Numbered from the stretch's first letter, positions 12,484 to 22,059 are shown. The stretch: DNA of 64,000 bases from Thalassolituus marinus (GCF_020320395.1 NZ_JAEDAH010000001.1:1-64000), one strand, 5' to 3'. Notes: generated by a model from the letters alone, not told the origin. Program-made: numbers and translations.

Positions 12484-13452
12484 ATGCAGATTCAAGACAT
12501 TCTCGCGGTTGTGAGCGAAGAATTTCAGGCGGTGGATCGCCTGATCCACGCACAACTGGCTTCACGTGTGCCGTTGGTGGAAAAAATCGCAGACTACATT
12601 GTCAGCAGTGGTGGTAAGCGTATCCGCCCGCTGCTGGTACTAATGACCGCCAAAGCCTTTGCCAACAAGGAAGCAGACGCCGTCAAGCTGGCAACTGTCA
12701 TCGAGTTTCTGCATACCGCCACCCTGCTGCATGACGATGTGGTCGATACCTCCGATATGCGCCGTGGCAATCCGACTGCCAACGCCAAATGGGGCAACGC
12801 GCCAAGTGTTCTGGTGGGTGACTTCCTCTACAGCCGCTCGTTTGAAATGCTGGTCGAACTGGAATGCCTGCCTGTCATGCAGATTCTGGCCAAGGCCACC
12901 AGCGTGATTGCTGAAGGCGAAGTGCTGCAGCTCACCAACGTCAAAAACCCGGACACCACCGAACAGCAGTATATGGACGTTATCCACGGCAAAACCGCCA
13001 TGCTGTTTGAAGCGTCTACCTGGGGTATGGCCAGCCTGATGAACCGCTCTGACGAAGAACGTGAAGCGATGCGCATCTATGGCCGCGAACTTGGTTTAGC
13101 ATTCCAGCTGATTGACGACGTGCTCGACTATGACGGCGATGCCGAAACCATGGGCAAGAACGTGGGGGACGACCTGGCCGAAGGCAAGCCAACCCTGCCA
13201 CTGATTCACGCCATGGCCAACGGCAGCGAAGAACAGCGCAAACTGATCCGTTCCGTTATCCGTAAAGGCGGACTGGACGATATAAGCGACGTACTGAACA
13301 TCGTGCATGAACTGGGGTCTATCGACTACACCCGCCAGAAAGCCGATGAATGCATTGAACGCGCTCGTGCTCAGCTGGCAATTCTGCCAGACAGCGAAGC
13401 CCGAAATGCACTGGATGCTCTGGCTCTGCTGGCGGTTAAACGCAACCAATAA
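12484..13452 (+). CDS. ispB: Octaprenyl/polyprenyl diphosphate synthase
   Basis: Makes the long isoprenoid side chain of ubiquinone by adding IPP units. The 322-aa trans-prenyltransferase has both aspartate-rich motifs: LLHDDVVDTSDMRRG (FARM) and LIDDVLDYDGD (SARM), plus GGKRIRP. The start at MQIQDILAVV gives the usual length of about 322 aa; the frame extends 16 codons upstream without a ribosome-binding site. Divergent from rplU-rpmA as in many gammaproteobacteria. dsbD follows after 15 bp, so the two may be cotranscribed. Confidence 0.95.
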   Translation: MQIQDILAVVSEEFQAVDRLIHAQLASRVPLVEKIADYIVSSGGKRIRPLLVLMTAKAFANKEADAVKLATVIEFLHTATLLHDDVVDTSDMRRGNPTANAKWGNAPSVLVGDFLYSRSFEMLVELECLPVMQILAKATSVIAEGEVLQLTNVKNPDTTEQQYMDVIHGKTAMLFEASTWGMASLMNRSDEEREAMRIYGRELGLAFQLIDDVLDYDGDAETMGKNVGDDLAEGKPTLPLIHAMANGSEEQRKLIRSVIRKGGLDDISDVLNIVHELGSIDYTRQKADECIERARAQLAILPDSEARNALDALALLAVKRNQ

Positions 13453-13467
13453 TAATACGGAGTTCCC

Positions 13468-15231
13468 GTGACCAGACTGATTCAACTGCTGTTCCTGTTC
13501 ATTGGCCTGCAGGCCACATTGGTTACACAGGCCGGTGTACTGGATAGCCTGGTCGGCAACGACGAACCTGAATTCCTGCCGGTCGATCAGGCCTTCCCGC
13601 TTTACTATCAGCTTAAAGATGGCCAGTTACTCGCGAACTGGTCAACGCCGGACGGCTATTACCTGTACCAGCATCGTATCTTTCTGAAGCAGGGTGACGT
13701 CAAAGTTGAGCCTCTGTCGTTTTCCCACCCGGGCAAAGAAAAAGAAGACGAAGCTTTTGGCTTGGTCACTGCATTCTACGGTGATCTGGATGTTGTGTTT
13801 GACCTTAGCACCCTGCAACCCGGTGAAGTCACACTGAATTACCAGGGCTGTGCCGATGCAGGCCTGTGCTATCCGCCCCAGCGTGAAACCATTGCATTAA
13901 CAGCTGCAGATATAACCACGTCAGAAGTACTGCCGAGCACTGATAAACCAGCAACGACCAACAACGACAGCTGGTTCGCCAACCGCAGTTTTGCTGCCGT
14001 CATTGGTCTCTTCTTCCTGCTAGGACTGGGCCTGACCTTCACCCCTTGCGTATTACCCATGATTCCGATTCTGACCAGCGTGGTGCTGGGGCAGGGAAAT
14101 ACGTCTGGCAAAAAAGGCTTTATTCTCTCCAGCATCTACGTACTGGGCATGGCAATTACCTACGCTCTGGCTGGACTGACCGTTGGCCTGCTGGGTGCTG
14201 GCGCCAACATTCAGGCGTGGATGCAGACACCTTCCGTACTGATCGCCTTTGCCATCCTTTTTGGCCTGCTGGCACTGGCGATGTTTGGCGTTTACGAGCT
14301 GCAACTGCCATCGGGCCTGCGCAACCGTCTGAACGCCATGAGCCAGAAGCAGCAGGGCGGCCAGGCTCTGAGTGTTTTTGTCATCGGTGTACTGTCTGCA
14401 CTGGTTGTGTCGCCCTGCGTATCGGCACCTCTGGCGGGAGCGCTGGTGTATATAAGCACCACGGGCGATGCCGTTACGGGCTTCTCCGCCTTACTGGCAT
14501 TGGGTCTGGGTATGGGAGCACCACTCATTGCTCTGGGCACCACAGGCGCCTCCGTTCTGCCGAAAGCCGGTGGCTGGATGAACCAGATTAAAGTGTTCTT
14601 TGGCATTCTGCTGCTGGCCGTCGCCATCTGGCTGCTGAGTCGTATTCTGCCTGCCACCATCAGCTTGCTGCTGTGGGCACTGCTGGCGATTGTTTACGCC
14701 GTGGTACTGGGCGCCTTTGAACAGGCCGACAGCGGTCGTGCCCGTCTGGTCAAAGGCATCGCCTGGGTGTTGTTGCTGTATGGTGTTATGGCACTTGCAG
14801 GGGCTCTGATGGGCAATGGCAATCCGTTGCAGCCGCTGCATACTCTCACTGCCGGCAGCAACATCAGCAGCACCAATGAAGTACACAAGAGTCTGTTTTA
14901 CCGCACCGACTCGGTGGCGGAGATTGAACAGCGCATCGGCAACAGCCAGCAGGTGGTGATGGTCGATCTCTATGCCGACTGGTGCATTAGCTGCAAAGTG
15001 ATGGAAGAAGAAATCTTTGCCCAAAATGATGTTCAGGCAGAACTGGCCGACGTCGTCTGGCTGCAACTGGATGTGACCGACAACAGCCCCGAACAGATTC
15101 GCTTTATGCAGAGCCACGGCATTTTTGGCCCACCAACCATTCTGTTCTTCGCCAACGGTCAGGAAATCGAAGCAACGCGCATCACCGGCGAGCTGAGCAA
15201 AGACGAATTTCTGCAAAGAACCCGTTTCTGA
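13468..15231 (+). CDS. dsbD: Thiol:disulfide interchange protein DsbD
   Basis: Carries electrons from cytoplasmic thioredoxin to periplasmic DsbC/DsbE-type proteins. The 587-aa protein has a signal peptide (residues 1-22), then a periplasmic domain with the CADAGLC cysteine pair. A core of eight membrane segments follows, with FTPCVLPM and VSPCVSAPL cysteines, and then a C-terminal thioredoxin domain with WCISCK. All three redox pairs are intact. The start is GTG behind ACGGAG. The downstream trxC encodes a cytoplasmic thioredoxin, a sensible electron-donor neighbour. Confidence 0.96.
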   Translation: MTRLIQLLFLFIGLQATLVTQAGVLDSLVGNDEPEFLPVDQAFPLYYQLKDGQLLANWSTPDGYYLYQHRIFLKQGDVKVEPLSFSHPGKEKEDEAFGLVTAFYGDLDVVFDLSTLQPGEVTLNYQGCADAGLCYPPQRETIALTAADITTSEVLPSTDKPATTNNDSWFANRSFAAVIGLFFLLGLGLTFTPCVLPMIPILTSVVLGQGNTSGKKGFILSSIYVLGMAITYALAGLTVGLLGAGANIQAWMQTPSVLIAFAILFGLLALAMFGVYELQLPSGLRNRLNAMSQKQQGGQALSVFVIGVLSALVVSPCVSAPLAGALVYISTTGDAVTGFSALLALGLGMGAPLIALGTTGASVLPKAGGWMNQIKVFFGILLLAVAIWLLSRILPATISLLLWALLAIVYAVVLGAFEQADSGRARLVKGIAWVLLLYGVMALAGALMGNGNPLQPLHTLTAGSNISSTNEVHKSLFYRTDSVAEIEQRIGNSQQVVMVDLYADWCISCKVMEEEIFAQNDVQAELADVVWLQLDVTDNSPEQIRFMQSHGIFGPPTILFFANGQEIEATRITGELSKDEFLQRTRF

Positions 15232-15295
15232 CCCCTTGATTCTTCATTACTCCGGACGCATATAGTGTTTATTCACGCGATTCCGGAGATTCATC

Positions 15296-15730
15296 ATGCA
15301 CTACACCTGCCCTTCCTGCGGCGCGATCAATCGAATTCCTGACGACAAACAGGACCAGCAAGGTACCTGCGGCCGCTGCAAACAGGATCTGTTCAACGGT
15401 GTACCGATCGATTTAACCGACGCCGACTTTCAACGCTTTATAAACAAGAACGATATGCCGGTGGTGGTCGACTTCTGGGCCAGCTGGTGTGGCCCGTGTC
15501 AGATGATGGCGCCAATTTTCAAGGAAGTGTGCAATCACATGCAGCACAAGGCTCGCTTTGCGAAAGTTAACACCGAAGTCGCTCAGCAGGTCAGTGCACA
15601 GTATGGCATTCGCAGCATCCCAACCCTGATCGTGTTTCACAAGGGGCGCGAGGTAGACCGCCTGGCTGGCGCACTGCCAGCCCAGCAGTTACAACAGTGG
15701 ATTACTCAGGCACTGATAAAGTCTTCCTGA
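15296..15730 (+). CDS. trxC: Thioredoxin 2
   Basis: 144-aa cytoplasmic thioredoxin with the extra N-terminal zinc-binding module of Trx2 (CPSCGAINRI, then CGRCKQ) and the active site WASWCGPCQMM. Zinc-containing Trx2 proteins respond to oxidative stress in E. coli. The 3' end overlaps the convergent response-regulator gene by 25 bp. It lies 64 bp behind dsbD. Confidence 0.96.
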   Translation: MHYTCPSCGAINRIPDDKQDQQGTCGRCKQDLFNGVPIDLTDADFQRFINKNDMPVVVDFWASWCGPCQMMAPIFKEVCNHMQHKARFAKVNTEVAQQVSAQYGIRSIPTLIVFHKGREVDRLAGALPAQQLQQWITQALIKSS

Positions 15731-16848
15731 GCATCACGCACTCCGGCCATATGACGCAGCACCGACAATACCGGCTCAAGCAGCCCCTTCAGGTCGGCAC
15801 TGCGATGGTACATATGGCCTAGCTCGGTCAGGTGTGCGGTAATCAGCTGGGTAAGCTGAGATTCCTGATCAGCATCGAGGTTCAGCAGCATCAGCTCCTC
15901 GACGAATAACATACGCAGTTCAGCTGCTGCATCCCTGGCCATATCAAGTTGGCGCTGTTGTGTATACTGCAAAGACTCAAGAGACTGCTGAACTTCATCC
16001 AGCGCCTCCAGCAGCGTCTGCTGCTGGGTATAACGCTGCTCACTGGCCAGCGAAGCGAGGCGTGCATTAGCACCACTCATCAATACACACAGGTGATCCT
16101 TAAGCCGACCATAGCGTCCGCTGTCATCAAACGGTGTGTTCTTAATCAGCACAGATACACCCTGATAGTTGACCTGCAGACGCCGCTCCATTTCGACGAT
16201 ACGACCGACACACCGACAGGAACGCATAAGCTCAGCTTCCAGTGGACGAACCTCAGCAGCATGTGAGAAAAAGCCGCCACCCTGCTCCCACACAGCAACC
16301 ACAGCATTCAGGCCAAAGCTTTTCAGGGTAGCAACCAGCTGTTCCGCCACCTCTTCCGGGACATTACAGGCGATCGACTGTTCGATAAAGCGACACACTT
16401 CCCCCTGCTCTGCAGAGTGCGTCATCGCCTCAAATGCTGCCATTCGCGCATCATCTGCAGACACTTGCCAGGCTTTCTGACGCTCAACCTGACGCAAGGC
16501 CCGATCAACTTTGGCGCGTAGCTCATCGACATCAAAGGGCTTGCCAATGAAGTCATCACCGCCAGCGGCGTAGCCCTGCAGGCGATCGTGAATACCCGTC
16601 TGGCCGGAGATAAAAATCACCGGCGTATGTCGACTTTGCTCTCTGGAGCGCAGCACCCGGCAGATATCGTAGCCACAGGCATCCGGCATATTAATATCCA
16701 GCAGGTAGCAATCCACCTCCTGATCCAGACCCGACAGAAAGCCCTCAACATTACGGTATGTCACCAGATCATAATCTTTCAGCGCCAGACTAAGCACTCG
16801 CACCGCTGCAGCATCATCATCCAACAGAGTAATTCTTCCCGAAGGCAT
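15706..16848 (-). CDS. Orphan response regulator with alpha-helical output region
   Basis: 380-aa protein. The N-terminal receiver domain (1-120) is intact: acidic triad around D10-D12, phosphoacceptor D51 in LLDINMPD, S81, and K103 in GKPFD. The rest (130-380) is not a DNA-binding or enzymatic domain I recognise. It contains a GAF/PAS-sized segment (VAVWEQGGGFFSHAAEVRP) and a long coiled coil (EQRYTQQQTLLEALDEVQQ) resembling signalling helices. No sensor kinase is adjacent. The start has a GGAG site. It may be a truncated relay or a protein-protein output regulator; this is inference. Confidence 0.85.
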   Translation of the reverse strand: MPSGRITLLDDDAAAVRVLSLALKDYDLVTYRNVEGFLSGLDQEVDCYLLDINMPDACGYDICRVLRSREQSRHTPVIFISGQTGIHDRLQGYAAGGDDFIGKPFDVDELRAKVDRALRQVERQKAWQVSADDARMAAFEAMTHSAEQGEVCRFIEQSIACNVPEEVAEQLVATLKSFGLNAVVAVWEQGGGFFSHAAEVRPLEAELMRSCRCVGRIVEMERRLQVNYQGVSVLIKNTPFDDSGRYGRLKDHLCVLMSGANARLASLASEQRYTQQQTLLEALDEVQQSLESLQYTQQRQLDMARDAAAELRMLFVEELMLLNLDADQESQLTQLITAHLTELGHMYHRSADLKGLLEPVLSVLRHMAGVRDAQEDFISA

Positions 16849-16918
16849 AACGGAAACTCCCTGATAGTTTTATCCATTTGACTCAGATCAACAGGGGAAA
16901 AACCCCTACTAGGACTAC

Positions 16919-16932
16919 GTGATCTACGTCAA
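16919..16932 (+). promoter_or_regulatory. Possible ANR/FNR box upstream of the YdcH-like gene
   Basis: GTGAT-CTAC-GTCAA matches 8 of 10 fixed positions of TTGAT-N4-ATCAA. Its centre is 40.5 bp from the start site implied by a weak -10 (CAATCT, 16954-16959), the spacing of class II FNR activation. The first T and the -10 are poor. Confidence 0.4.
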
Positions 16933-16986
16933 GACTGTTTTTCACAGACAAGGCAATCTGAACTCATACAACAAGGAGACCTGCGC

Positions 16987-17226
16987 ATGACTATCGAAAA
17001 CCACAACCTGCACAACGAATTTCCGGAAATGGGCGATCAGATTCGCGCCCTGAAGATGAAAGACCGTCACTTCGCCCGTTTGTTCGACGAATACCATGAC
17101 GTTGATCGCGAAGTACGCCGCATTGAAGAGGAAGTAGAACCAGCGTCAGACGAGCGCCTGGAAGGCCTGAAGATACGCCGCCTGCACCTGAAAGATGACC
17201 TGTATGCGATGCTGAAGGAAGCCTGA
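16987..17226 (+). CDS. YdcH-like small helical protein (DUF465)
   Basis: 79-aa charged helical protein of the DUF465/YdcH family; function unknown. The HLxxxFPE-like start (LHNEFPEMGDQIRALKMKD) and the LKxxRLHLKDDLYAML end are the family hallmarks, and it probably folds as a helical hairpin. AAGGAGA precedes the ATG at good spacing. Monocistronic, with a strong terminator 20 bases after the stop. A possible ANR site precedes it. Confidence 0.85.
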   Translation: MTIENHNLHNEFPEMGDQIRALKMKDRHFARLFDEYHDVDREVRRIEEEVEPASDERLEGLKIRRLHLKDDLYAMLKEA

Positions 17227-17246
17227 TAAGGGCCTGTGTCAGACAC

Positions 17247-17276
17247 AAAAAAGCCCGGTTCATACCGGGCTTTTTT
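17247..17276. terminator. Bidirectional terminator between the YdcH-like gene and lipA
   Basis: Thirteen-base arms AAAAAAGCCCGGT/ACCGGGCTTTTTT with loop TCAT. The convergent genes share it. Confidence 0.92.
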
Positions 17277-17288
17277 TATCACTGAGGC

Positions 17289-18251
17289 TCAGATGCTACC
17301 GACATCCTCGCCCTGCGCCTGCAGGTCGGCATGATAGGAAGAGCGTACCAGCGGACCACTGGTTACGCGGATAAAGCCCATCTCTTTAGCCATATCACCC
17401 AGCTGCTTAAACTCCTCAGGCGTGACAAAGCGCTTCACCGGCGAATGATCGCGGCTTGGCTGCAGATACTGGCCCAGCGTGATGTGATCAATGTTATGCG
17501 CACGCATATCGCGCATGACCTCAACCACTTCCTCATTGGTTTCGCCCAGTCCCAGCATCAGGCCAGACTTAGTGATGATATCCGGGTTGCTGGCCTTGTA
17601 GGCTTTCAGCAGGTCCAGTGACCACTGATAATCGGAACCCGGGCGACACTCTTTGTACAGGCGTGGCACGGTCTCCAGATTGTGATTAAACACATCCGGT
17701 GGGGTTGCACCGAGAATTTCCAGCGCAATTTCCATACGACCGCGGAAATCAGGCACCAGGGTTTCGATCTGAATACCCGGCGAGCCTTCACGGGTCAGAC
17801 GAATACAATCGGCAAAGTGCTGGGCACCACCGTCGCGCAGATCATCACGATCCACCGAGGTAATAACCACGTACTTAAGCCCCATATCGGCAATGGCGGT
17901 TGCCAGATTAGCTGGCTCATCCGTATCCAGTGGGTTGGGACGACCATGGCCCACATCACAGAACGGACAGCGACGGGTACAGATATCACCCATGATCATG
18001 AAGGTTGCGGTACCACCGCCAAAGCACTCGCCAATGTTCGGACAGCTGGCTTCTTCACAAACAGTGTGCAGTTTGTGCTTGCGCAGCTTCTCTTTGATTT
18101 CAGCAATCTTCGGGGTAGCCGGAATACGAACCCGGATCCAGTCCGGTTTACGCGGCAACTCTTCGGTTGGAATAACCTTAATCGGAATACGGGCTACCTT
18201 GTCGGCACCTCGCAGCTTTTCACCCTGAACCACTTTTACTTTATCTGTCAT
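17289..18251 (-). CDS. lipA: Lipoyl synthase
   Basis: Radical-SAM enzyme that inserts two sulfurs into octanoyl groups on lipoyl domains. The 320-aa protein has the auxiliary-cluster motif [12 protein letters not shown] and the radical-SAM motif [10 protein letters not shown], plus the C-terminal RSSYHAD. It lies 1 bp downstream of lipB in the dacA-ybeD-lipB-lipA series. Confidence 0.97.
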   Translation of the reverse strand: MTDKVKVVQGEKLRGADKVARIPIKVIPTEELPRKPDWIRVRIPATPKIAEIKEKLRKHKLHTVCEEASCPNIGECFGGGTATFMIMGDICTRRCPFCDVGHGRPNPLDTDEPANLATAIADMGLKYVVITSVDRDDLRDGGAQHFADCIRLTREGSPGIQIETLVPDFRGRMEIALEILGATPPDVFNHNLETVPRLYKECRPGSDYQWSLDLLKAYKASNPDIITKSGLMLGLGETNEEVVEVMRDMRAHNIDHITLGQYLQPSRDHSPVKRFVTPEEFKQLGDMAKEMGFIRVTSGPLVRSSYHADLQAQGEDVGSI

Positions 18252-18252
18252 G

Positions 18253-18876
18253 TCACGCTCCGGGCTGACAGAGATGTCTCAGCAGCTGAACTTCTAATTC
18301 ACCGGCAACCTCATCGAAGGTGACCGGTGCGGCGGTTTCGGCAACCACCTGTGTCATTTCCATTCCCGCATACCCGCACGGGTTAATGCGATGAAAGGGC
18401 TCCAGATCCATGTCAATGTTAAGCGCCAGCCCATGGAAAGACCGACCATTCTTAATCCGCAACCCCAGCGAGGCGATCTTGCAGCCGCCGACGTACACTC
18501 CCGGCGCGTCATCGCGCGGCGCCGAATCGATACCAAAGGTTGCCAGAGCAGCAACAATCGCCTGCTCTATGGCTGTCACCAGAGCCCGCGGCCCCCACCC
18601 TTTGCGCTTGAGATCCAGCATCAGATACACGACCAGCTGGCCCGGTCCATGGTAAGTAACCTGGCCACCACGATCTGACTGAATAACGGGAATATCGCCA
18701 GGCATCAGCACATGCTCTGCCTTGCCCGCCTGCCCCTGGGTGAATACGCGTTCATGCTGCAGAAACCAGAGTTCATCAACTGTGCTGTCATCACGCTCTG
18801 CTGTGAAAGACAGCATATCGTCGTAAACAGCGCCATAAGGGCAGACACCCAGCTGACGAACCCGGATTTCAGACAT
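18253..18876 (-). CDS. lipB: Octanoyl-ACP:protein N-octanoyltransferase
   Basis: Transfers octanoate from ACP to lipoyl domains, the step before LipA. The 207-aa protein contains [41 protein letters not shown] and NPCGYAGME, whose catalytic Lys/Cys pair is conserved. It overlaps the YbeD-like gene by one base. Confidence 0.96.
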   Translation of the reverse strand: MSEIRVRQLGVCPYGAVYDDMLSFTAERDDSTVDELWFLQHERVFTQGQAGKAEHVLMPGDIPVIQSDRGGQVTYHGPGQLVVYLMLDLKRKGWGPRALVTAIEQAIVAALATFGIDSAPRDDAPGVYVGGCKIASLGLRIKNGRSFHGLALNIDMDLEPFHRINPCGYAGMEMTQVVAETAAPVTFDEVAGELEVQLLRHLCQPGA

Positions 18877-19148
18877 CAGATCACCATTGTTACGTAGTCG
18901 TGAGCCATCAGGTCCTGGTGCAGATTGCGCAGCTGATCCATTCCGGTCGCGGTAATGAAAACCGTCAGCGAGCGAAAGGTACCTTTGGCACTGTCGCGCA
19001 CCTGAATGCGTTTAGCGTCAAACCCCGGCGCGTGGACACTCACGATTTCAAGGACGACGTCAGAATAGTCATCGCAACAGCGGCCGAGTATTTTGACCGG
19101 ATAGTTTTCACAGGGAAATTCGATTTTGGGAGCTTCAGGCTGACTCAA
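18876..19148 (-). CDS. ybeD: YbeD-like DUF493 protein
   Basis: 90-aa protein of the DUF493 family, with an ACT-like regulatory fold in the E. coli homologue and unknown function. Family features are the [12 protein letters not shown] start and the [25 protein letters not shown] core. Its fixed position between dacA and lipB argues for a tie to lipoate metabolism or envelope synthesis, but no activity is established. Confidence 0.88.
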   Translation of the reverse strand: MSQPEAPKIEFPCENYPVKILGRCCDDYSDVVLEIVSVHAPGFDAKRIQVRDSAKGTFRSLTVFITATGMDQLRNLHQDLMAHDYVTMVI

Positions 19149-19253
19149 GACAGTGCCCTCGTAACAGATTAACGCCCATATATGGTTGTAACCCGGATGG
19201 ATTTCAAGCGCTACCGGACTTTGGGCGTAGCCGGCAGCGCAGAAGAGACAGAA

Positions 19254-20393
19254 TCAGGCGAACAAGCGGGCAAAGAACAGCTTAATACTGCCCCACAGAC
19301 GACCAAAGAAGCCAGCTTCCTCAACATCATTGAGGGCAATCAGCGGGCGCTCAGCACGTACTTCACCTTCCTGGCTCAGAACCAGACGACCGACGACCTG
19401 ACCTTTACTGATCGGTGCTTCCAGGAAGTCTTCAGTCACGATGTTCACATCCAGCTCGCCTTTCAGACCGCGTGGCAGAGTCAGATACAGCTCATCTTCA
19501 ATACCGATGTTCAGCTCAGCTGACTTACCCAGCCAGACCTTGCTGGTTTTCAGCGAGTCACCGGCGCTGTAAACCTTACGGGTTTCAAAATAGCGGAAGC
19601 CATAGGCCAGCAACTTCTGAGTTTCACGGGCGCGAGCCTCTTCACTGCGAGTGCCCATCACAACGGCAATCAGTCGGGTATTTTCTTTTACCGCCGACGC
19701 CGCCAGACAGAAACCTGCTTCATCAGTATGGCCTGTTTTCAAACCATCAACCGAAGGGTCACGCCACAGCAACTTATTGCGGTTGGGCTGGCGAATGTTG
19801 TTGTACTCAAAGTACTTCTCCGCATACAGCGAGTAGTAATGCGGATGATCTTTAACAATACGCAATGACAGAGTCGCCAGATCACGCGCAGTGGTCAGGT
19901 GATTCTCGGCCGGCCAGCCAGTGGCGTTTACAAAATGCGTGTTATTCATACCGAAGCGCGCCGCGTACTGATTCATCCACTCAGCAAACGCATCTTCAGA
20001 GCCTGCAAAATATTCCGCTACCGCAACAGATGCATCATTACCAGACTGAACGATAATGCCGCGCAGCAAATCAATCAGAGGAACCTGAGTGCCGACACGA
20101 ACGAACATCTTCGAGCCGCCCTTACGCCAGGCTTTTTCACTGATCGGCACCAGCGTATTTTCGTTAACGTTGCCCAGTTCCAGCTCATGCACAGCAATGT
20201 AGCTGGTCATCATTTTGGTCAGACTGGCTGGCGGCAGCTGCTCATCAGCATTGTGCTCCACCAGGATTTCGCCACTGTCCGCATCCAGCAGAATGTAAGC
20301 AGTTGCGTCCAGATCCGGGGCTTTAGGAACAATAACAGCAGCCTGGGCAACAGATGCCCAGACAGTAAAAAACAGTACGGATAACAATCGCAT
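19254..20393 (-). CDS. dacA: D-alanyl-D-alanine carboxypeptidase (PBP5/6 type)
   Basis: Periplasmic, membrane-tethered low-molecular-weight PBP that trims the stem-peptide terminal D-Ala. 379 aa from MRLLSVLFFTVWASVAQA (signal peptide). SLTK is the catalytic SxxK, SGN follows, and KTGHTDEAG is the third motif. The C-terminal LWGSIKLFFARLFA is the expected amphipathic membrane anchor. The frame extends 16 codons upstream of the signal peptide, without support. In Pseudomonas this gene follows rlpA; here rlpA is 14 kb away in the opposite orientation. Confidence 0.95.
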   Translation of the reverse strand: MRLLSVLFFTVWASVAQAAVIVPKAPDLDATAYILLDADSGEILVEHNADEQLPPASLTKMMTSYIAVHELELGNVNENTLVPISEKAWRKGGSKMFVRVGTQVPLIDLLRGIIVQSGNDASVAVAEYFAGSEDAFAEWMNQYAARFGMNNTHFVNATGWPAENHLTTARDLATLSLRIVKDHPHYYSLYAEKYFEYNNIRQPNRNKLLWRDPSVDGLKTGHTDEAGFCLAASAVKENTRLIAVVMGTRSEEARARETQKLLAYGFRYFETRKVYSAGDSLKTSKVWLGKSAELNIGIEDELYLTLPRGLKGELDVNIVTEDFLEAPISKGQVVGRLVLSQEGEVRAERPLIALNDVEEAGFFGRLWGSIKLFFARLFA

Positions 20394-20544
20394 AATTAAA
20401 ACTCTGAACCGTAAGATATACACGGGCGCGCATTGTAACACGCTGTCGATTTTTTGCAGGTACCGGCACTCGAACCCACCGTTTACAGTGACCCCGAGTA
20501 CTACAGAGAGTTCCTACTGGCTGAAAATAAACCAGCAGATACAA

Positions 20545-20570
20545 AAAAAGCCGGCATCAGCCGGCTTTTT
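20545..20570 (-). terminator. Terminator after the coiled-coil protein gene
   Basis: AAAAAGCCGGC/GCCGGCTTTTT with loop ATCA, followed on the minus strand by a T run. It lies 12 bases past the leftward stop at 20582 and insulates dacA. Confidence 0.9.
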
Positions 20571-20581
20571 CGCTGAGCAAA

Positions 20582-21679
20582 TCAGTCTGTTGACTGACGC
20601 ACCAGAGACACTTCACGTGACGGGTGCAGGCTCACAAACGGCTCCGCATCCGCAACCGATTCATAGCTGTGACGCAGACGGAAGGTTTTATCCAGACGAC
20701 GCATACACAGAGTCAGACGCACTGTCAGCCAACGGTAATCGGCCTTGTCAGAGGTATGCACCACCACGGACGCATCGTTATCAAGAATCGCCTTACAAAC
20801 CGGCTCCAGCGAATCCACAATGTCACGATCTCGCTCACTCAGCATCTCAGCTGATACCGGATAACTGGCCAGAGGCGCCGATTCTTCTTTTGCATCTTTC
20901 CACAGGCCAGATACTTCTGAGCGCTGCTGACGACTGGCAACAGCAATCACTTTAGGTGCTTCCGGCTTGGGCTTCTGCACAACAACCGGTGCAGGCGCCG
21001 CAGCAGGTTTTGCCTGCTGAGTGCGGGCTTTTTCAGCATCCGCTACGCGTTTGGCCGCCGCTGCTTTTTCGGCTTTTTCAGCTTCCGCACGACGCAGGCG
21101 CTCTTCTTCCGCTTTACGCTTACGATCAGCTTCAGCTTGTTTCTTCGCTTCAGCAGCCAGGCGTTTTTCTTCTTCCGCCTTGCGCTTACGTTCGGCTTCT
21201 ACACGAGCTTTCTCTTTAGCCGCTGCTTCAGCCAGTTTTTTCTGACGCGCCAGCTCTTCCTTGCTTGGACCTTTGTCTTCCGCTTTGGCTGCTACTGCAG
21301 GTGCGCCTTTATACACTTTATCAAGTGTCGCTTGTGCGTCTTCAAGACCAGGGGTCAGCGAGGCAACCAGCCATACCTTATCGAGGTATCCCTGAGCTTT
21401 TGCATAATCTTTTGAGGCGATCGCAGACTCAGCCAGTGCAACATACGCTTCGCCCCACTCATACGTCAGTGGCACGACACGGAAATCGAATGGCGCTTCC
21501 TCACGGAAAGCGTCAATTTTTTCCAGCGCGTTATTCCCCGATGGGCTGGAAAGGCGTTTGGCTGCAATATCGGCTTTAATACCGCCGAGCAGTTTCTCGA
21601 GACTCTCTGTTGCAGCGTCAGCCGGAACGGATACCAGTACCGCAGCAGACAACCAAAGAGGCATAAGGATGTTTTTCAT
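20582..21679 (-). CDS. Exported protein with Ala/Lys/Glu-rich TolA-like coiled coil
   Basis: 365 aa, function unknown. A signal peptide (1-22, ending ADAA) is followed by a helical N-domain (25-125) that resembles a TPR-like pair. Residues 135-225 are an uninterrupted Ala/Lys/Glu/Arg coiled coil like the TolA stalk. A Pro/Ala/Val-rich hinge comes next. The conserved-looking C-terminal domain (250-365) has two cysteines (LEPVCKAILD and LTLCMRR). The architecture suggests a periplasm-spanning or peptidoglycan-associated protein. No TolA-type TonB_C domain is recognisable and there is no N-terminal retained membrane anchor. Monocistronic. Confidence 0.8.
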   Translation of the reverse strand: MKNILMPLWLSAAVLVSVPADAATESLEKLLGGIKADIAAKRLSSPSGNNALEKIDAFREEAPFDFRVVPLTYEWGEAYVALAESAIASKDYAKAQGYLDKVWLVASLTPGLEDAQATLDKVYKGAPAVAAKAEDKGPSKEELARQKKLAEAAAKEKARVEAERKRKAEEEKRLAAEAKKQAEADRKRKAEEERLRRAEAEKAEKAAAAKRVADAEKARTQQAKPAAAPAPVVVQKPKPEAPKVIAVASRQQRSEVSGLWKDAKEESAPLASYPVSAEMLSERDRDIVDSLEPVCKAILDNDASVVVHTSDKADYRWLTVRLTLCMRRLDKTFRLRHSYESVADAEPFVSLHPSREVSLVRQSTD

Positions 21680-21783
21680 GAACAGCAGCTCGTCGTTGTT
21701 ATCATTTTATTAGGCGCAATCACCCTGTAAGATGCAGAATTCTGGCGTCAAATGTCAAGTTTCTTTCAGGTTGGAGAGTATTT

Positions 21784-22059
21784 ATGTGGCTTCGTGCCGG
21801 TTCCCTGTTATTCGCACTGCCAGCAGTTATTCTGCTGTCGCTCTATGGTATTGAAATGTCGGCGCTGACCGACTGCACCCAGAGCGGAGGCCATTATGAC
21901 TTTATCAATGGCGTGTGCAGTGATTCTGAGCAACCTCAGATCAGTTATTACCAACGCCACACCATTCTGGTCAATCTGATGATGCTGGTTTCGATTGCCG
22001 GCACCTTTGCCATGGTATGGGGCATGATGCTGCGCGGCATGAGTCGCCCAAAAGATTAA
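21784..22059 (+). CDS. Small two-helix membrane protein, unknown
   Basis: 91 aa with hydrophobic segments at about 5-25 and 62-82, and a short periplasm-facing loop holding two cysteines (LTDCTQSGG and NGVCSD) that could form a disulfide. GGAGAG precedes the ATG. No family recognised. Divergent from the coiled-coil gene, convergent with the YchJ-like gene 9 bases beyond its stop. Confidence 0.7.
   Translation: MWLRAGSLLFALPAVILLSLYGIEMSALTDCTQSGGHYDFINGVCSDSEQPQISYYQRHTILVNLMMLVSIAGTFAMVWGMMLRGMSRPKD

Noticed and set aside
20455-20490. tRNA T-arm look-alike on the minus strand (GGGTTCGAGTGCC)
   Set aside because: No matching acceptor, D or anticodon arms can be built around it, and the T-stem does not pair; no sign of an integrated element with a second copy.
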